From assembly GCF_023953965.1 (NCBI RefSeq), contig NZ_JAMLIX010000001.1, forward strand, positions 2,356,501-2,420,500: a stretch of DNA of 64,000 nt. Reading direction: 5' to 3'. Below are positions 47,651 to 56,725 of the stretch, piece by piece. Numbering within the stretch: position 1 is the first letter of the stretch; the number at the start of each line of letters is the position of its first letter. Position numbers and translations under genes: made by a program. The notes beneath the pieces were generated by a model. That model was not told the origin of the DNA. It did not search any database and saw nothing but the letters and a program-made list of their open reading frames with translations. This DNA comes from Bosea sp. (in: a-proteobacteria). Its GTDB lineage: Bacteria > Pseudomonadota > Alphaproteobacteria > Rhizobiales > Beijerinckiaceae.

Positions 47651-48835
47651 TCAGGACAGGGCGAGCGCGGCTGGCGTCGAGGCTGCCGGCAGGGCGAGCG
47701 GTCGCCGCTCGATGGTGCCGCCGCCGAGGACGCGGGCGCCAGGGCCGGCATCGGCGTAGATCACGCAAGCCTGGCCGGGCGAGACCCCTTCCTCGTCGCC
47801 GGCGAGCGTGACGCGCAGGCCCTCTGCATCGCTGAACAGCCTGGCCTCGCGCGGGGCGCGGGTCGAGCGGACGCGCACGGCGACATCGAGCCCTTCGCGC
47901 GGCAGGGCGTCGAGCGGGGTTTCTGCCAGCCAGTTGAGGTCGCGCAGGCGGATCTCACGCACGCTCAGCGCCTCGCGCGGGCCAACGACGACGCGGGCGG
48001 CGTCGGCGTCGAGCCGCAGCACGTAGAGCGGTTCGCCGGCACTGATGCCGAGCCCCTTGCGCTGGCCGACCGTGTAATGCAGCACGCCGTCATGCCGGCC
48101 CAGCACGCGGCCGTCGAGATGGACGATCTCGCCGGGGCGGGCGGCGCCGGGCTTCAGCCGCTCGATCACCTCGGCGTAGCGGCCGTTGGGCACGAAGCAG
48201 ATGTCCTGGCTGTCGGGCTTGTCGGCGATGGAAAGGCCCAGCTCGGCCGCGAGCGCGCGGGTCTCGGCCTTCTCGATCTGGCCGAGCGGGAAGCGCAGCA
48301 GGTCGAGCTGCTCCTGCGTCGTGGCATAGAGGAAATAGCTCTGGTCGCGGCTTGCGTCGGCGGCGCGGTAGAGGCCGCGATGGCCGTTGCCGAGAGCGCG
48401 GCTGACGACGTAGTGGCCGGTCGCCAGCGCGTCGGCGCCGAGCTCCTTCGCCAGATCGAGCAGGTCGCGGAACTTCACCGTCCGGTTGCACTCGACGCAG
48501 GGGATCGGCGTCTCGCCGGCGAGGTAGCTCTCGGCGAAGCGCTCGATCACCGCATCGCGGAAGCGGCTCTCGTAGTCGAGGACGTAATGGGGGATGCCGA
48601 TCGCCTCCGCCACGCGGCGGGCGTCGTGGATGTCCTGCCCGGCGCAGCAGGCGCCGGCGCGATGGACGGCCGCGCCGTGATCGTAGAGCTGCAGCGTGAC
48701 GCCGACGACGTCATAGCCTTCGCGCCTGAGCAGGGCCGCGACCACCGAGGAATCGACGCCGCCCGACATCGCCGCGACGACGCGCGTCGCCGCGGGCGGC
48801 TTGGCGATGTCGAGGGAATTCAGGGGCGCGGTCAT
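47651..48835 (-). CDS. mnmA: tRNA-specific 2-thiouridylase MnmA
   Basis: 394 residues from ATG 48835. PP-loop AAMSGGVDSSVVAALL, catalytic cysteine pair in TPIPCVECNRTVKF (first Cys) and DSQDICFVPNG (second Cys), GLYRAADASRDQSYFLY and HYTVGQRKGLGIS are all in place. It thiolates U34 of Lys, Glu and Gln tRNAs. Confidence 0.96.
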   Translation of the reverse strand: MTAPLNSLDIAKPPAATRVVAAMSGGVDSSVVAALLRREGYDVVGVTLQLYDHGAAVHRAGACCAGQDIHDARRVAEAIGIPHYVLDYESRFRDAVIERFAESYLAGETPIPCVECNRTVKFRDLLDLAKELGADALATGHYVVSRALGNGHRGLYRAADASRDQSYFLYATTQEQLDLLRFPLGQIEKAETRALAAELGLSIADKPDSQDICFVPNGRYAEVIERLKPGAARPGEIVHLDGRVLGRHDGVLHYTVGQRKGLGISAGEPLYVLRLDADAARVVVGPREALSVREIRLRDLNWLAETPLDALPREGLDVAVRVRSTRAPREARLFSDAEGLRVTLAGDEEGVSPGQACVIYADAGPGARVLGGGTIERRPLALPAASTPAALALS

Positions 48836-49013
48836 TCTCGGCTGGCTCGGGGGTGGCGCGGCATCGGTGCATCTGCCGGCTCTATACCGGCTTTGGCCGG
48901 GCGCCGCCAGCAGGATCGGCAAATCCTGCCGGCCGGGCCGCCACAGCCGGGCTCATCTTGCCTGCTCGGGGCCGCGCCCGGCGCTAAGCCTTTGATTCGG
49001 AAGGGGCTGCCGC

Positions 49014-49029
49014 TGGCTCGCAACTTGCT
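49014..49029 (+). promoter_or_regulatory. Sigma-54 promoter upstream of fliK
   Basis: TGGCTCGCAACTTGCT has GG and GC exactly 12 nt apart and matches TGGCAC-N5-TTGCW at all but one core position. It lies 45 bp before the fliK start. FlbD, the likely activator, is encoded 6 kb downstream. Confidence 0.75.
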
Positions 49030-49073
49030 GGGCGGGGTCGGGTGCGTTCTTGCCCGGGTTTACGAGACCGTTC

Positions 49074-50300
49074 ATGCCGATCCAGTCCGTGTTCACCAGC
49101 CAGGCCCCCGTCGAAGCGCCGCCCGCCCGGTCGCGCGCCGGCGAAGCGCGTCGGGGCGAAGGCGACGGGGCGTTCGTGCTGCCCAGGGCCGGCGGCACGG
49201 CGCGGGAGCCCGTGGCTGCCGACAAGGCCGCCGAGCCGGAGACGCGGGAGCAGCCGGAGGCTGCGGCGCCGCAGGAGGCGAAAGCCGATGCGGACGGGAT
49301 CGCGGTCCTGATCGCGATCGCCGCCGCAGGCGCCACCACCACCGCAGGCGCCACCACCACCGACGAGGAGCCCACCGGCCCGGCGCATGAGAAGGCCGAG
49401 GCCGCCGAAGGCGAGGCTGCCGTGGCGGCATCCGTCGCGGTTCCGGTCGTCGTCCTGCCTGCGCTGCCGCCGGGGCCGCTCGTCGGCGGCGATACGGCCT
49501 CGGTGGAAGCCGGGGCGCAGCTTGCGAAACATGCGGCGAAGCCGGCTCTCGCCATCGGCCTGCCGGTCGAGGCGGCGGAGCAGGCGCCGGCCGCGACCGT
49601 GGAGGGCAAGGCGGAACAAGGCGGCGTTCATGCGGCCGGGGTCTCCGGACCGGAGATCCCGGGCAAGGCCGGAGAGCCGGGAGCGGCCAGGGCCGCGCAG
49701 CCCGCCGGCGAGGCGAGGGCGCCTGACGCTCCTCAACCGCCGCCGTTCGATCCGTCGAGCCTGTTGCCGCAGGCACATGCAGCGGCCGGGCCGGAGCGGC
49801 TTACCCAGGCGCTGGCTGCCGATGCGGCGCCCGCCGGCGCGGGGCAGGGCGCGGCGGGCGGCCAACCGACGCCGGTCCATGTCGTTCCGATCGAGATCGG
49901 GCTTCGCGCCATGGCGGGCGTGCGGCAGTTCGACATCCGGCTCGATCCGGACGAGCTCGGCCGCGTCGACGTCGCCCTGTCGATCTCCGAGAAGGGCGAG
50001 GTCAGCGCGCGGCTGGTGGTCGATCGGGTCGAGACCCTGCATCTCCTACAGCGCGACGCGCGCACGCTGGAGCGCGCCTTCGAGCAGGCGGGCCTGAAGC
50101 CCTCGGACGGCGGCGTCGATATCAGCCTGCGCGACCCTTCAGGCCAGCCGGGCTTCCGCCAGCACCGGGAGCAGGACGAAGCGCGGCAGCGCTCGCGGCC
50201 GGCCGATGGCGGCGAACACACCGAAGACGCTTCCCCTTCGATCGATCCCGTCCCGCAGCGCCGTCTCATCCGGCTCGGCGGCGTCGATCTCAGCATCTGA
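49074..50300 (+). CDS. fliK: Flagellar hook-length control protein FliK
   Basis: 408 residues from ATG 49074. A long low-complexity Ala/Glu/Pro/Gly N-terminal ruler region precedes a C-terminal Flg_hook domain: GLRAMAGVRQFDIRLDPDELGRVDVALSISEKGEVSARLVVDRVETLHLL (key residues L-x-P-x-x-L-G-x-V) around residues 278-330. Probably an operon with flgD (15-nt gap), driven by the sigma-54 site. Confidence 0.9.
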   Translation: MPIQSVFTSQAPVEAPPARSRAGEARRGEGDGAFVLPRAGGTAREPVAADKAAEPETREQPEAAAPQEAKADADGIAVLIAIAAAGATTTAGATTTDEEPTGPAHEKAEAAEGEAAVAASVAVPVVVLPALPPGPLVGGDTASVEAGAQLAKHAAKPALAIGLPVEAAEQAPAATVEGKAEQGGVHAAGVSGPEIPGKAGEPGAARAAQPAGEARAPDAPQPPPFDPSSLLPQAHAAAGPERLTQALAADAAPAGAGQGAAGGQPTPVHVVPIEIGLRAMAGVRQFDIRLDPDELGRVDVALSISEKGEVSARLVVDRVETLHLLQRDARTLERAFEQAGLKPSDGGVDISLRDPSGQPGFRQHREQDEARQRSRPADGGEHTEDASPSIDPVPQRRLIRLGGVDLSI

Positions 50301-50315
50301 ACGAGGACGAGCACC

Positions 50316-50981
50316 ATGGCGGTTTCCGGAACGAGCGGCACGTCCAGCACCTCGAGCGCCAGCACCGTGACCGGCGCGGCGAGCGGCATCGCGAACAATT
50401 TCGACCAGTTCCTGTCGCTGCTGACGACGCAGCTCAAGAACCAGTCGCCGCTGGACCCGCTCGACACCAACCAGTTCACCGCCCAGCTCGTGCAGTTCGC
50501 CGGCGTCGAGCAGCAGCTCAGAACCAACGAGACGCTGGCTTCGCTGCTGAGCCTCAGCGCCGCCGGCACGGCGACGAATGCGGTCGGCTTCATCGGTGCC
50601 GTCGTCACGACCGACGGCGCCACGACCCGGCTCGCCAACGGCAAGGCCGAATGGAACGTCACCATGCCGGCCGCCGGCACGGCGACGATCACGATCAAGG
50701 ATGCCAAGGGAAGCGTCGTCCAGACGCAGACCCGGACGTTTTCCGCCGGCGACCAGAGCTATGCCTGGGACGGCTCCACCTCGATCGGCGTCCAGGCGCC
50801 GGACGGCGAATACACCATCACGATCGACGCCAAGAACATCGCGGGCGAGAGCATCACGGCGAAGACGCAGATCAGCGGGCTGGTCGACGGCGTCGATTTC
50901 ACCTCGTCGATCCCGATGCTCAAGATCGGCTCGATCAGCGTGCCGATCGACAAGGTCAAGAGCGTGGTCCGCGGCGAGTGA
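50316..50981 (+). CDS. flgD: Flagellar hook assembly scaffold FlgD
   Basis: 221 residues. The conserved N-terminus FDQFLSLLTTQLKNQSPLDPLDTNQFTAQLVQFAGVEQQL (key residues F-L-x-L-L-x-x-Q-L-x-x-Q-x-P) and the C-terminal FlgD Ig-like part (ATITIKDAKG, FSAGDQSYAWDG) are clear. It caps the growing hook. The hook gene flgE is not in the window. Confidence 0.93.
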   Translation: MAVSGTSGTSSTSSASTVTGAASGIANNFDQFLSLLTTQLKNQSPLDPLDTNQFTAQLVQFAGVEQQLRTNETLASLLSLSAAGTATNAVGFIGAVVTTDGATTRLANGKAEWNVTMPAAGTATITIKDAKGSVVQTQTRTFSAGDQSYAWDGSTSIGVQAPDGEYTITIDAKNIAGESITAKTQISGLVDGVDFTSSIPMLKIGSISVPIDKVKSVVRGE

Positions 50982-51021
50982 GCCCGCGCGAATCAGTCGT
51001 GGACATCCGAGGCGATCGCTT

Positions 51022-51037
51022 TAGCCAATTTTTAAAG
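51022..51037. promoter_or_regulatory. CtrA-like box upstream of sciP
   Basis: TTAGCCAATTTTTAAA fits TTAA-N7-TTAA with one mismatch, 52 bp before the sciP ATG. Confidence 0.5.
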
Positions 51038-51088
51038 CCGGCCTCCTATGCTGCCCTCAGTAGCTCTGTTGAGTTGTGTGAGAGTACC

Positions 51089-51364
51089 ATGACCGAGCCA
51101 TTGCGACCGCGGGTGAAGTACGTGATCGGACCGGACGGCAGTCCGCTGACGATCGCGGATCTTCCACCGATGAACACGAGGCGCTGGGTCATCCGGCGGA
51201 AGGCCGAGGTGGTGGCTGCCGTGCGCGGCGGGCTGCTCAGCCTCGAGGAGGCCTGCCAGCGCTATACGCTGACCGTCGACGAATTCCTGAGCTGGCAGAT
51301 GTCGATCGACCAGCACGGCCTCGCCGGGCTCAGGACGACGCGGATCCAGCATTACCGCCAGTAG
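51089..51364 (+). CDS. sciP: CtrA inhibitor SciP (DUF1153)
   Basis: 91-residue helix-turn-helix protein almost identical in pattern to Caulobacter SciP: KYVIGPDGSPLTIADLPP, RRWVIRRKAEVVAAVRGGLL, LEEACQRYTLTVDEFLSWQ and GLAGLRTTRIQHYRQ. SciP binds CtrA and/or CtrA-regulated promoters in G1 and blocks their activation. It has its own promoter region and a strong terminator and separates flgD from fliF. Confidence 0.95.
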   Translation: MTEPLRPRVKYVIGPDGSPLTIADLPPMNTRRWVIRRKAEVVAAVRGGLLSLEEACQRYTLTVDEFLSWQMSIDQHGLAGLRTTRIQHYRQ

Positions 51365-51390
51365 ACGGCCGCATTCTCCCTGTTTTCCGC

Positions 51391-51423
51391 AAAGGCGCCG
51401 CCCCGGCTCGGGGCGGCGCCTTT
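51391..51423 (+). terminator. Strong terminator after sciP
   Basis: AAAGGCGCCGCCCC (51391-51404) and GGGGCGGCGCCTTT (51410-51423) form a perfect 14-bp stem with a 5-nt loop; the 3' arm ends in TTT. It starts 26 nt after the stop. Confidence 0.88.
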
Positions 51424-51474
51424 CGCGCTTGCGTGGGCTTGCGGCCGGCAAAGTTCGACGCCGCTCGGCAAAAA

Positions 51475-51490
51475 TTAACCGGCCGCTAAC
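51475..51490. promoter_or_regulatory. CtrA-like box upstream of fliF
   Basis: TTAACCGGCCGCTAAC fits TTAA-N7-TTAAC with one mismatch, 78 bp before the fliF start. Confidence 0.6.
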
Positions 51491-51567
51491 CATGGACCGG
51501 GAAAAACTTGCCTAGCGGGTCGGGGCAGGTGCGCCGCTCCTTGCGATTCTGTGGGACGGATGACGGC

Positions 51568-53259
51568 GTGAACGGCCTGGTCGAGCAGTTTGCCAAATTC
51601 GGGGCGGCGCGTCTGGCGGCGATGTTCGCCGTCACGCTCGCGCTCGTCGGCTTCTTCGGCTTCGTCATGCTCAGGATGTCCCAGCCGGCGATGAGCGTGC
51701 TGTTCTCGGAATTGTCGAGCCAGGACGTCAGCGCGATCCTCAAGGATCTCGACGCGCGCGGCATCAAATACGAGCTGCGCGGCGACGGTCAGACCGTGCT
51801 CGTGCCGAAGGCGGACGTGCCGCGGCTTCGCCTCGACCTCGCCGGCAAGGGCATCCCGGCCGGCGGCGGCGTCGGCTACGAGATCTTCGACAAGGGCGAT
51901 GCCTTCTCCTCGACCAGCTTCGTCCAGAACATCAACCATCTGCGCGCGCTCGAAGGCGAGCTTTCGCGCACCATCCGCTCGATCGGGCGAGTGCAGGCGG
52001 CGCGCGTTCATCTCGTCATCCCGGAGCGGCGGCTGTTCGAGCGCGACCGCGAGCCGCCGCGCGCCTCGATCGCGCTCAAGCTCGCCGGCGATCTCGACGC
52101 AGCCCAGGTCAGGGCGGTGCGCCATCTCGTCGCCTCGGCCGTCGACGGCCTCAAGCCCGAGCGGGTCTCGATCGTCGACGAGCGCGGCCGGCTCCTGGCC
52201 GACGGCGCCCAGACCGACCAGGGGCTGATCGGGCTCGGCATCGAGGAACGGCAGACAGCGATCGAGAAGCGCCTCAAGGCGCAGGTCGAGGATATCGTCG
52301 CCAGCGTCGTCGGCCATGGCCGGGCGCGGGTGCAGGTCTCGGCCGCGCTCGACACCAACCGGATCGAGAGCCGCTCGGAGAATTTCGATCCGGAAAGCCG
52401 GGTCCTGCGCTCCAGCCAGAACCGCACCGAAGCCTCGACGACGAACGAGGGCGGCAACGGGGCGGTGACGGTCGGCAACGAGCTGCCGGGCGCCCAGCAG
52501 ACGCAAGGGGCGCAGCAGAACCAGCGCGAGACCTCCTCGAAGAACGAGGAAGTCTCCAATTACGAGATCTCGCGCACGACGCGCACCGAGGTGATGGAAG
52601 GCGGGCGGATCAAGAAGCTCTCCGTCGCCGTCCTCGTCGACGGCAACTACAGCCGCAGCCCGGCGGGCGAGCAGACCTATCAGCCGCGCAACGCCGAGGA
52701 GCTGGAGCGGATCGGCGAGCTGGTGCGCACGGCGGTCGGCTTCGACCAGGGCCGCGGCGACAAGGTCGAGGTCGTCAACCTGCGCTTCGCCGAGGCGCCG
52801 CCGCCGCCGGTCGAGCTTGCCGAGCAGACGCTGATGCAGCAGCTCACCTCCTTCACCCGGGAAGACCTCCTGCGCGTTGCCGAGCTCGGCGTCATCGCGC
52901 TGCTCACGCTCATCGTGCTGATGACGGTGGTGCGCCCGCTCCTGAAGCAGGTGCTGGCCTCCGACAACGGCCATGTCCGGGCGGTTCCCTCCTTCATGCG
53001 CAATGGCGCGGTCCTGGCGGGGCCTGCCGGCGCGACGGGCGACCCCGCGGGCGGCGGGCGGGCCGCGGCCGGAACGGAGGGCGAGGCGCTTGCCATGGAG
53101 GCGCAGGCGGCGCCCTCCGAGCGGATGCTGGCGATCGCCCAGATCAAGGGCCAGCTCAAGGCGCAGTCCGTCGAAAAGATCGGGGCTCTGGTCGCGCAGA
53201 ATCCGACCGATTCGGTCGCGGTGCTGCGCAGCTGGATCCACGAGAAGTCCCCAGCGTGA
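51568..53259 (+). CDS. fliF: Flagellar MS-ring protein FliF
   Basis: 563 residues from GTG 51568 (VNGLVEQFAKFGAARL), preferred to the longer frame from TTG 51508 because the family N-terminus starts there. Two TM segments (LAAMFAVTLALVGFFGFV; LRVAELGVIALLTLIVLMTVV), ring-building motifs (VLFSELSSQDVSAIL, ARVHLVIPERRLFERDREPPRASI), a Gln/Asn-rich middle and the C-terminal FliG-binding AVLRSWIHE. First gene of a fliF-fliG-fliH-fliN-flbD operon. Confidence 0.95.
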   Translation: MNGLVEQFAKFGAARLAAMFAVTLALVGFFGFVMLRMSQPAMSVLFSELSSQDVSAILKDLDARGIKYELRGDGQTVLVPKADVPRLRLDLAGKGIPAGGGVGYEIFDKGDAFSSTSFVQNINHLRALEGELSRTIRSIGRVQAARVHLVIPERRLFERDREPPRASIALKLAGDLDAAQVRAVRHLVASAVDGLKPERVSIVDERGRLLADGAQTDQGLIGLGIEERQTAIEKRLKAQVEDIVASVVGHGRARVQVSAALDTNRIESRSENFDPESRVLRSSQNRTEASTTNEGGNGAVTVGNELPGAQQTQGAQQNQRETSSKNEEVSNYEISRTTRTEVMEGGRIKKLSVAVLVDGNYSRSPAGEQTYQPRNAEELERIGELVRTAVGFDQGRGDKVEVVNLRFAEAPPPPVELAEQTLMQQLTSFTREDLLRVAELGVIALLTLIVLMTVVRPLLKQVLASDNGHVRAVPSFMRNGAVLAGPAGATGDPAGGGRAAAGTEGEALAMEAQAAPSERMLAIAQIKGQLKAQSVEKIGALVAQNPTDSVAVLRSWIHEKSPA

Positions 53260-53273
53260 CGGGGCGCTGAAGC

Positions 53274-54353
53274 ATGGCCGAAACCCGATCCATCGCGACG
53301 CGCAACACCGGCTTCCAGGAGCCCGTCGAAGGCGACGGCTTCGGCGCGACCACGATCGCCGAGATGAGCGGCGCGCAGCGCGCGGCCGTCATCCTGCTCG
53401 TGCTCGGCGAGGAGCATGGCCGTTCCATCTGGCAGGAGTTCGACGACGACGAGATCCGGATCATCACCCGCGCCATGGCCGAGCTCGGCACGGTCGATTC
53501 CGACGAGGTCGAGCGGCTGATGCTCGACTTCGTCGGCAAGCTCTCCAGCGCGGGCGCGGTCACCGGCTCCTTCGACCGCACGATCTCGCTGCTCGAGAAG
53601 ATCCTGCCGACCGAGCAGGTCGCGCTCTTGATGGAGGAGATCCGCGGGCCGGCCGGCCGCAACATGTGGCAGAAGCTCGGCAATATCGACGCGGTGGTGC
53701 TGGCGAATTTCCTCAAGAACGAATATCCGCAGACCATCGCCGTGATCCTGTCGAAGATCAGGCCCGAGCACGCGGCCAATGTGCTGCGCAACCTGCCCAA
53801 CGATCTCTCGATCGAGGTCGTCGGGCGGATGCTCAGACTGGAATCGGTGCAGAAGGAAGCGCTCGACCATATCGAGAACACGCTGCGCACCGAATTCGTC
53901 TCGACCCTGACGCAGACCCGCCGGCGCGACCCGCACGAGATGATGGCCGAGATCTTCAACGGCTTCGACCGGCAGACCGAGATGCGCTTCCTCTCGGCGC
54001 TCGACGCCTCCAACCAGGAATCGGCGGAGCGCATCCGCGCCTTGATGTTCACCTTCGACGATCTCTCCAAGCTCGATCCGGCGGGCCTCCAGACGCTGAT
54101 GCGCCAGGCCGACAAGGACACGCTGGCGCGCGCGCTGAAGGGTGCCAGCCAGTCGATGCGCGATTTCTTCTTCGGCGCCATGTCGCAGCGCGCCGCCAAG
54201 AACATGCAGGACGACATGGAGGGCCTGGGTCCATTGCGCCTGAAGGAAGTCGACGAGGCGCAGACCAAGCTCGTCCAGATGACCAAGGACCTGGCCGACA
54301 AGGGCGAGATCGTGCTGTCCAAGGGCAGCGCCGACGACGAACTGGTGTACTGA
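53274..54353 (+). CDS. fliG: Flagellar motor switch protein FliG
   Basis: 359 residues with FliG_N (LSGAQRAAVILLVLGEEHG region), the EHPQ-like middle (NEYPQTIAVILSKIRPEHAANVL) and FliG_C with charged torque helix. Some charged residues differ from E. coli, as usual in alphaproteobacteria. 14 nt after fliF and 1 nt before fliH. Confidence 0.95.
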   Translation: MAETRSIATRNTGFQEPVEGDGFGATTIAEMSGAQRAAVILLVLGEEHGRSIWQEFDDDEIRIITRAMAELGTVDSDEVERLMLDFVGKLSSAGAVTGSFDRTISLLEKILPTEQVALLMEEIRGPAGRNMWQKLGNIDAVVLANFLKNEYPQTIAVILSKIRPEHAANVLRNLPNDLSIEVVGRMLRLESVQKEALDHIENTLRTEFVSTLTQTRRRDPHEMMAEIFNGFDRQTEMRFLSALDASNQESAERIRALMFTFDDLSKLDPAGLQTLMRQADKDTLARALKGASQSMRDFFFGAMSQRAAKNMQDDMEGLGPLRLKEVDEAQTKLVQMTKDLADKGEIVLSKGSADDELVY

Positions 54354-54354
54354 G

Positions 54355-54957
54355 ATGGCCGCGACCAAGTTCATGTTCGGCACGGATTTCCGCGAAGGCG
54401 GCCGCAAGGCCGCCGGCGAAGCCGACCTCGCCGCGGCCCGCGCCGAAGGCTTTCGCGCCGGTCAGGACGAGGCGCGGCGCGAGGCGCAAGGCCAGCTCGC
54501 CGGGCTGACGGCGCAGCTTGCGCGTTCGGCCGAGCGGCTCGTCGCGCAGGAGGCGGCGCGCGGCGCGACGATCGAGGAGCAGGCGGCCAATGTCGCGATC
54601 GCGGCCGCCAGGGCGCTCGCCGGGGCTGCGCTCGCGCAGATGCCGCTGGCGGCGCTGGCGGAAGCGATGCGCGAAGCGCTCAGCCATGCCAGGAGCGCGC
54701 CGCATCTGGTGCTGCGCGTCCATGACAGCCTGGTCGATGCCGCAGAGGAGCTCACCCGGACGCTTGCGGCCGAGCACGGCTTCGCGGGCAAGGCGATCGT
54801 GCTCGGGCAATCCGACATCGCGCCCGGCGACGGGCGCATCGAATGGGCCGAGGGCGGCTTCGTCCTCGACAGCAGGCAGATCGTGGCCCTGGCCGAAGAG
54901 GCGCTCGCGCGCGTGTTCGGCCATGACCATGCGCATCATGAAGGTCTCACGCCATGA
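54355..54957 (+). CDS. fliH: Flagellar assembly protein FliH (FlbE-like)
   Basis: 200 residues; N-terminal basic/Gly segment, Ala/Glu-rich helix (AEGFRAGQDEARREAQGQLAGLTAQL) and a compact C-terminal domain with VDAAEELTRTL and GRIEWAEGGFVLDS. The last motif (acidic, W-x-x-G-G) is typical of FliH. FliH regulates the FliI ATPase. Its stop overlaps the fliN start. Confidence 0.87.
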   Translation: MAATKFMFGTDFREGGRKAAGEADLAAARAEGFRAGQDEARREAQGQLAGLTAQLARSAERLVAQEAARGATIEEQAANVAIAAARALAGAALAQMPLAALAEAMREALSHARSAPHLVLRVHDSLVDAAEELTRTLAAEHGFAGKAIVLGQSDIAPGDGRIEWAEGGFVLDSRQIVALAEEALARVFGHDHAHHEGLTP

Positions 54958-55304
54958 GCCAGGACAACGATCTCAACCTGCCGCCGCTGAACCAGGCCGA
55001 CCTGTCCTTCGACCATAACGACACGTCCGTCGCGCGCTCCGGCCCGGTTCCGGTCAAGACGGCGGAGGATCTCGAACAGGTCTTCGACGTGCCGGTCACG
55101 GTCTCGGCCGTGCTCGGCTCCTCGAAGGTCGCGGTCGGTGACCTGCTCCAGATCGTGCCGGGCGCCGTGCTCGAGCTCGACCGGCGCGTCGGCGAGGCGA
55201 TCGACATCTTCGTCAACGAGCGGCTGGTCGCGCGCGGCGAGGTCGTCGTCGTCGAGGACCGGCTCGGCGTGACCATGACCGAAATCATCAAGGCGGACCG
55301 GTGA
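54954..55304 (+). CDS. fliN: Flagellar motor switch protein FliN
   Basis: 116 residues with the SpoA/FliN domain: DVPVTVSAVLGSSKVAVGDLLQIVPGAVLELDRRVGEAIDIFVNERLVARGEVVVVEDRLGVTMTEI (key residues L-G, G-x-V-x-L-D, A-R-G-E-V). Starts in ATGA overlap with fliH. Confidence 0.94.
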   Translation: MSQDNDLNLPPLNQADLSFDHNDTSVARSGPVPVKTAEDLEQVFDVPVTVSAVLGSSKVAVGDLLQIVPGAVLELDRRVGEAIDIFVNERLVARGEVVVVEDRLGVTMTEIIKADR

Positions 55305-55348
55305 CGGCCCGCCCCCTGTTCAGTACGTCAAGCAAAAGGACCTGAGCC

Positions 55349-56713
55349 ATGCGCCTCGTCATCGTCGGCGGTCTCAAGGGACAGATCATCGCGGCCGCCA
55401 GGATCGCCATGTCGCACGGCGCGGCCGTCACCCATACCGAAGGGCTCGAGCAGACGCTCGCCGTGCTGCGCGCCAAGGGCGCCGATCTCCTGATGGTCGA
55501 TGTCGCTCAGCCGATCGCGGCTTATGTCGCGGCGCTGGAGGGGGAGCGCATCCGCACGCCGATCGTCGCCTGCGGCACCTCGACCGATGCGCGCGCCGCC
55601 GTCGCCGCGATCCAGGCGGGCGCGCGCGAATACGTGCCGCTGCCGCCCGACCCGGAGCTGATCGCGGCGGTGCTGGAGGCGGTCGCGGCCGACCAGTCGA
55701 GCCTGATCTGGCGCGATCCCGCGATGGAGCGCGTCGTGCAGCTCGCCTCGCAGATCGCGCGCTCGGAGGCGCCGGTGCTGGTCACCGGCGAGAGCGGCAC
55801 CGGCAAGGAGGTGATCGCGCGTCATCTGCACCAGAAATCCGGGCGCAAGGACAAGCCCTTCGTCGCGGTGAACTGCGCGGCGATCCCCGACAACCTGCTC
55901 GAATCCGAATTGTTCGGCCATGAGAAGGGGGCCTTCACCGGCGCGATCGCGCGGCGCATCGGCAAGTTCGAGGAGGCCAATGGCGGCACGCTCCTGCTCG
56001 ACGAGATTTCGGAGATGGACGTCCGTCTCCAGGCCAAGCTCCTGCGCGCCTTGCAGGAGCGCATGATCGACCGCGTCGGCGGCACGCAGCCGGTCAAGGT
56101 CGATATCCGCATCATCGCGACCTCGAACCGCAACCTCGCGGAGGCGGTGCGCGAGGGCTCCTTCCGCGAGGACCTGCTCTACCGGCTCAACGTCGTGCAT
56201 CTGCGCCTGCCGCCGCTGCGCGAGCGGCCGGGCGACATCCTGGCGCTGGCCGAGCATTTCGCCAAGAAATACGCGGAGCTCAACGGGCTGCCGCTGCGCC
56301 CGATCGCGGCCGATGCGCGCAAGACCCTGCTCGCAGGCGCCTGGCGCGGCAATGTGCGCGAGCTGGAGAACACGATGCACCGGGCGGTGCTGCTGGCGAG
56401 CGGGCCGGAGATCGCGGCCACGGCCGTCCTCAGCCCGGAAGGGGAGGCGCTGCCTTGCGCCCCGTCCCGCGATCCGGCGGCGCGGGCGGCCCAGACGGCG
56501 GAGGCGATGACGCGCTCGCTCGTCGGGCATACCGTCGCCGATGTCGAGCGCGAGCTGATCCTCGATACGCTGGATCACTGCCTCGGCAACCGGACGCATG
56601 CGGCCAAGATCCTGGGAATCTCGATCCGCACGCTGCGCAACAAGCTCGGCGAGTACACCGCCGCCGGCATCAGTGTCGCGGAGCCCGGCCAGACGCGCAT
56701 CGGCGCGGCCTGA
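55349..56713 (+). CDS. flbD: Sigma-54-dependent flagellar activator FlbD
   Basis: 454 residues. The N-terminal receiver-like domain lacks the usual acidic pair (it reads VIVGG) and the conserved Lys, so it is probably not a normal phospho-receiver; a candidate Asp is in LLMVDV. The AAA+ domain is intact: Walker A GESGTGKE near 147, sigma-54-contacting GAFTGA at 194-199, and a C-terminal Fis-type HTH (RTHAAKILGISIRTLRNKL). Order and features match Caulobacter FlbD, which turns on late flagellar genes and represses fliF. Confidence 0.93.
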   Translation: MRLVIVGGLKGQIIAAARIAMSHGAAVTHTEGLEQTLAVLRAKGADLLMVDVAQPIAAYVAALEGERIRTPIVACGTSTDARAAVAAIQAGAREYVPLPPDPELIAAVLEAVAADQSSLIWRDPAMERVVQLASQIARSEAPVLVTGESGTGKEVIARHLHQKSGRKDKPFVAVNCAAIPDNLLESELFGHEKGAFTGAIARRIGKFEEANGGTLLLDEISEMDVRLQAKLLRALQERMIDRVGGTQPVKVDIRIIATSNRNLAEAVREGSFREDLLYRLNVVHLRLPPLRERPGDILALAEHFAKKYAELNGLPLRPIAADARKTLLAGAWRGNVRELENTMHRAVLLASGPEIAATAVLSPEGEALPCAPSRDPAARAAQTAEAMTRSLVGHTVADVERELILDTLDHCLGNRTHAAKILGISIRTLRNKLGEYTAAGISVAEPGQTRIGAA

Positions 56714-56725
56714 CCCGCGAAAGGC

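Noticed and set aside
51495..51511. Sigma-54 promoter for fliF (TGGACC...TTGCC)
   Set aside because: The GG to GC distance is too long for sigma-54 binding.
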